From NCBI GenBank assembly GCA_963693285.1, contig OY848918.1:19665484-19729483 (forward strand): a stretch of DNA of 64,000 bases, written 5' to 3'. Made by a program: the position numbers and the translations under genes. Origin of the DNA: Xestospongia muta (taxonomy: Eukaryota > Porifera > Demospongiae > Haplosclerida > Petrosiidae). Under the pieces are notes generated by a model. The model ran no database searches and was not told the DNA's origin. It saw only the letters and a program-made list of their open reading frames with translations. Within the stretch, counting starts at the first letter, position 1, and each line of letters begins with the position of its first letter. Below are positions 63,570 to 64,000 of the stretch, one piece after another.

Positions 63570-64000
63570 CCTGGTTATATTAAACCTATCCTATTATGTT
63601 TCTCATGGGTTTCCTCTCTCAAGTGTACATGAAGACATAGTATCACTACATATGCTTGAAAAGATGGCTATTTCCTCTGAGGTTTCCTATGATTGTCATA
63701 ATTGTCTTACGAATGATTTTCATAATTGCCTCATTAATGAGTTACATGATACACACCTAATAATTCCCTCATGAATGAATAGCATACATTATAATTATAC
63801 ATCAATCATAGGAATTTAGAGAATATATTAAATGTGTGCAAATTTGGGAAAATTACACATGTTGCTCAAAAACATTTTGATTGATGATTGTATGCATGTA
63901 TTATATACTGAATGTATACTATACCAGTATCCAGGAAGAACAATAATGAAAGTACCTGGATACCAATTTTTTAGCATAATTGTACAAAAAATTGCCCATC
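63570..64000. other. Intronic or intergenic tail
   Basis: No exon with ankyrin character recognised before the window ends. GTATCCAGG near 63929 and CCTGGATAC near 63955 form a short inverted repeat. Confidence 0.4.

Overview
This is eukaryotic, AT-rich, repeat-dense genomic DNA with spliced genes. It has short GT-AG introns (52-55 bp in one family), one ankyrin repeat per exon, animal-type ankyrin/Roc-COR-like/death architecture, a tyrosine-kinase remnant, an XRN2 5' end and a U2-type snRNA. Together with many decayed DNA transposons (hAT, piggyBac, IS630/mariner-like, a THAP-containing element), LINE and Gypsy fragments and foldback MITEs, this suggests an early-branching metazoan. A demosponge such as Amphimedon queenslandica fits best, but that is inference from gene content, not a database match.

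Layout. 0-0.7 kb: first two coding exons of XRN2 on the minus strand, leaving the window at the left edge. 1.4-4.75 kb: a tandemly duplicated hAT remnant with a recognisable right terminus. 5.3-21.2 kb: an array of diverged repeat units carrying five copies, in different states of decay, of an unrecognised small-protein gene. Only the copy at 6388-6847 looks intact. Short signal-peptide-like ORFs and long (CT)n tracts recur at equivalent places in the units. Inside this region lie a C2H2 zinc-finger pseudogene (about 10 kb), a tyrosine-kinase pseudogene (12.3-12.6 kb) and a U2-like snRNA gene (13.14-13.33 kb). 21.2-23.2 kb: a piggyBac remnant.

23.9-38.9 kb: a promoter block and then the main gene of the window. 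It is a seven-coding-exon, 975-residue protein with four ankyrin repeats, a Roc-like GTPase region, a COR-like region, a Cys-rich patch and a C-terminal death domain. The 5' part of this locus (23.9-29.5 kb) is duplicated at 57.1-61.8 kb, where it starts a second ankyrin gene that runs off the right edge. A decayed ankyrin exon at 44.6 kb is a relic of a third. Such proteins are thought to be cytosolic signalling or innate-immune/cell-death scaffolds: ankyrin repeats bind a ligand, the Roc-COR-like part switches, and the death domain recruits effectors. Here that is family-level inference.

Between the two ankyrin genes (39-57 kb) lie a THAP-containing transposon, a 2.6-kb inverted repeat built from LINE fragments, two more piggyBac remnants, and several kilobases in which I recognise nothing. 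The most unusual single item is the U2-like snRNA. Its stems are kept by compensatory changes, but the branch-point recognition sequence is replaced by a run of seven A.
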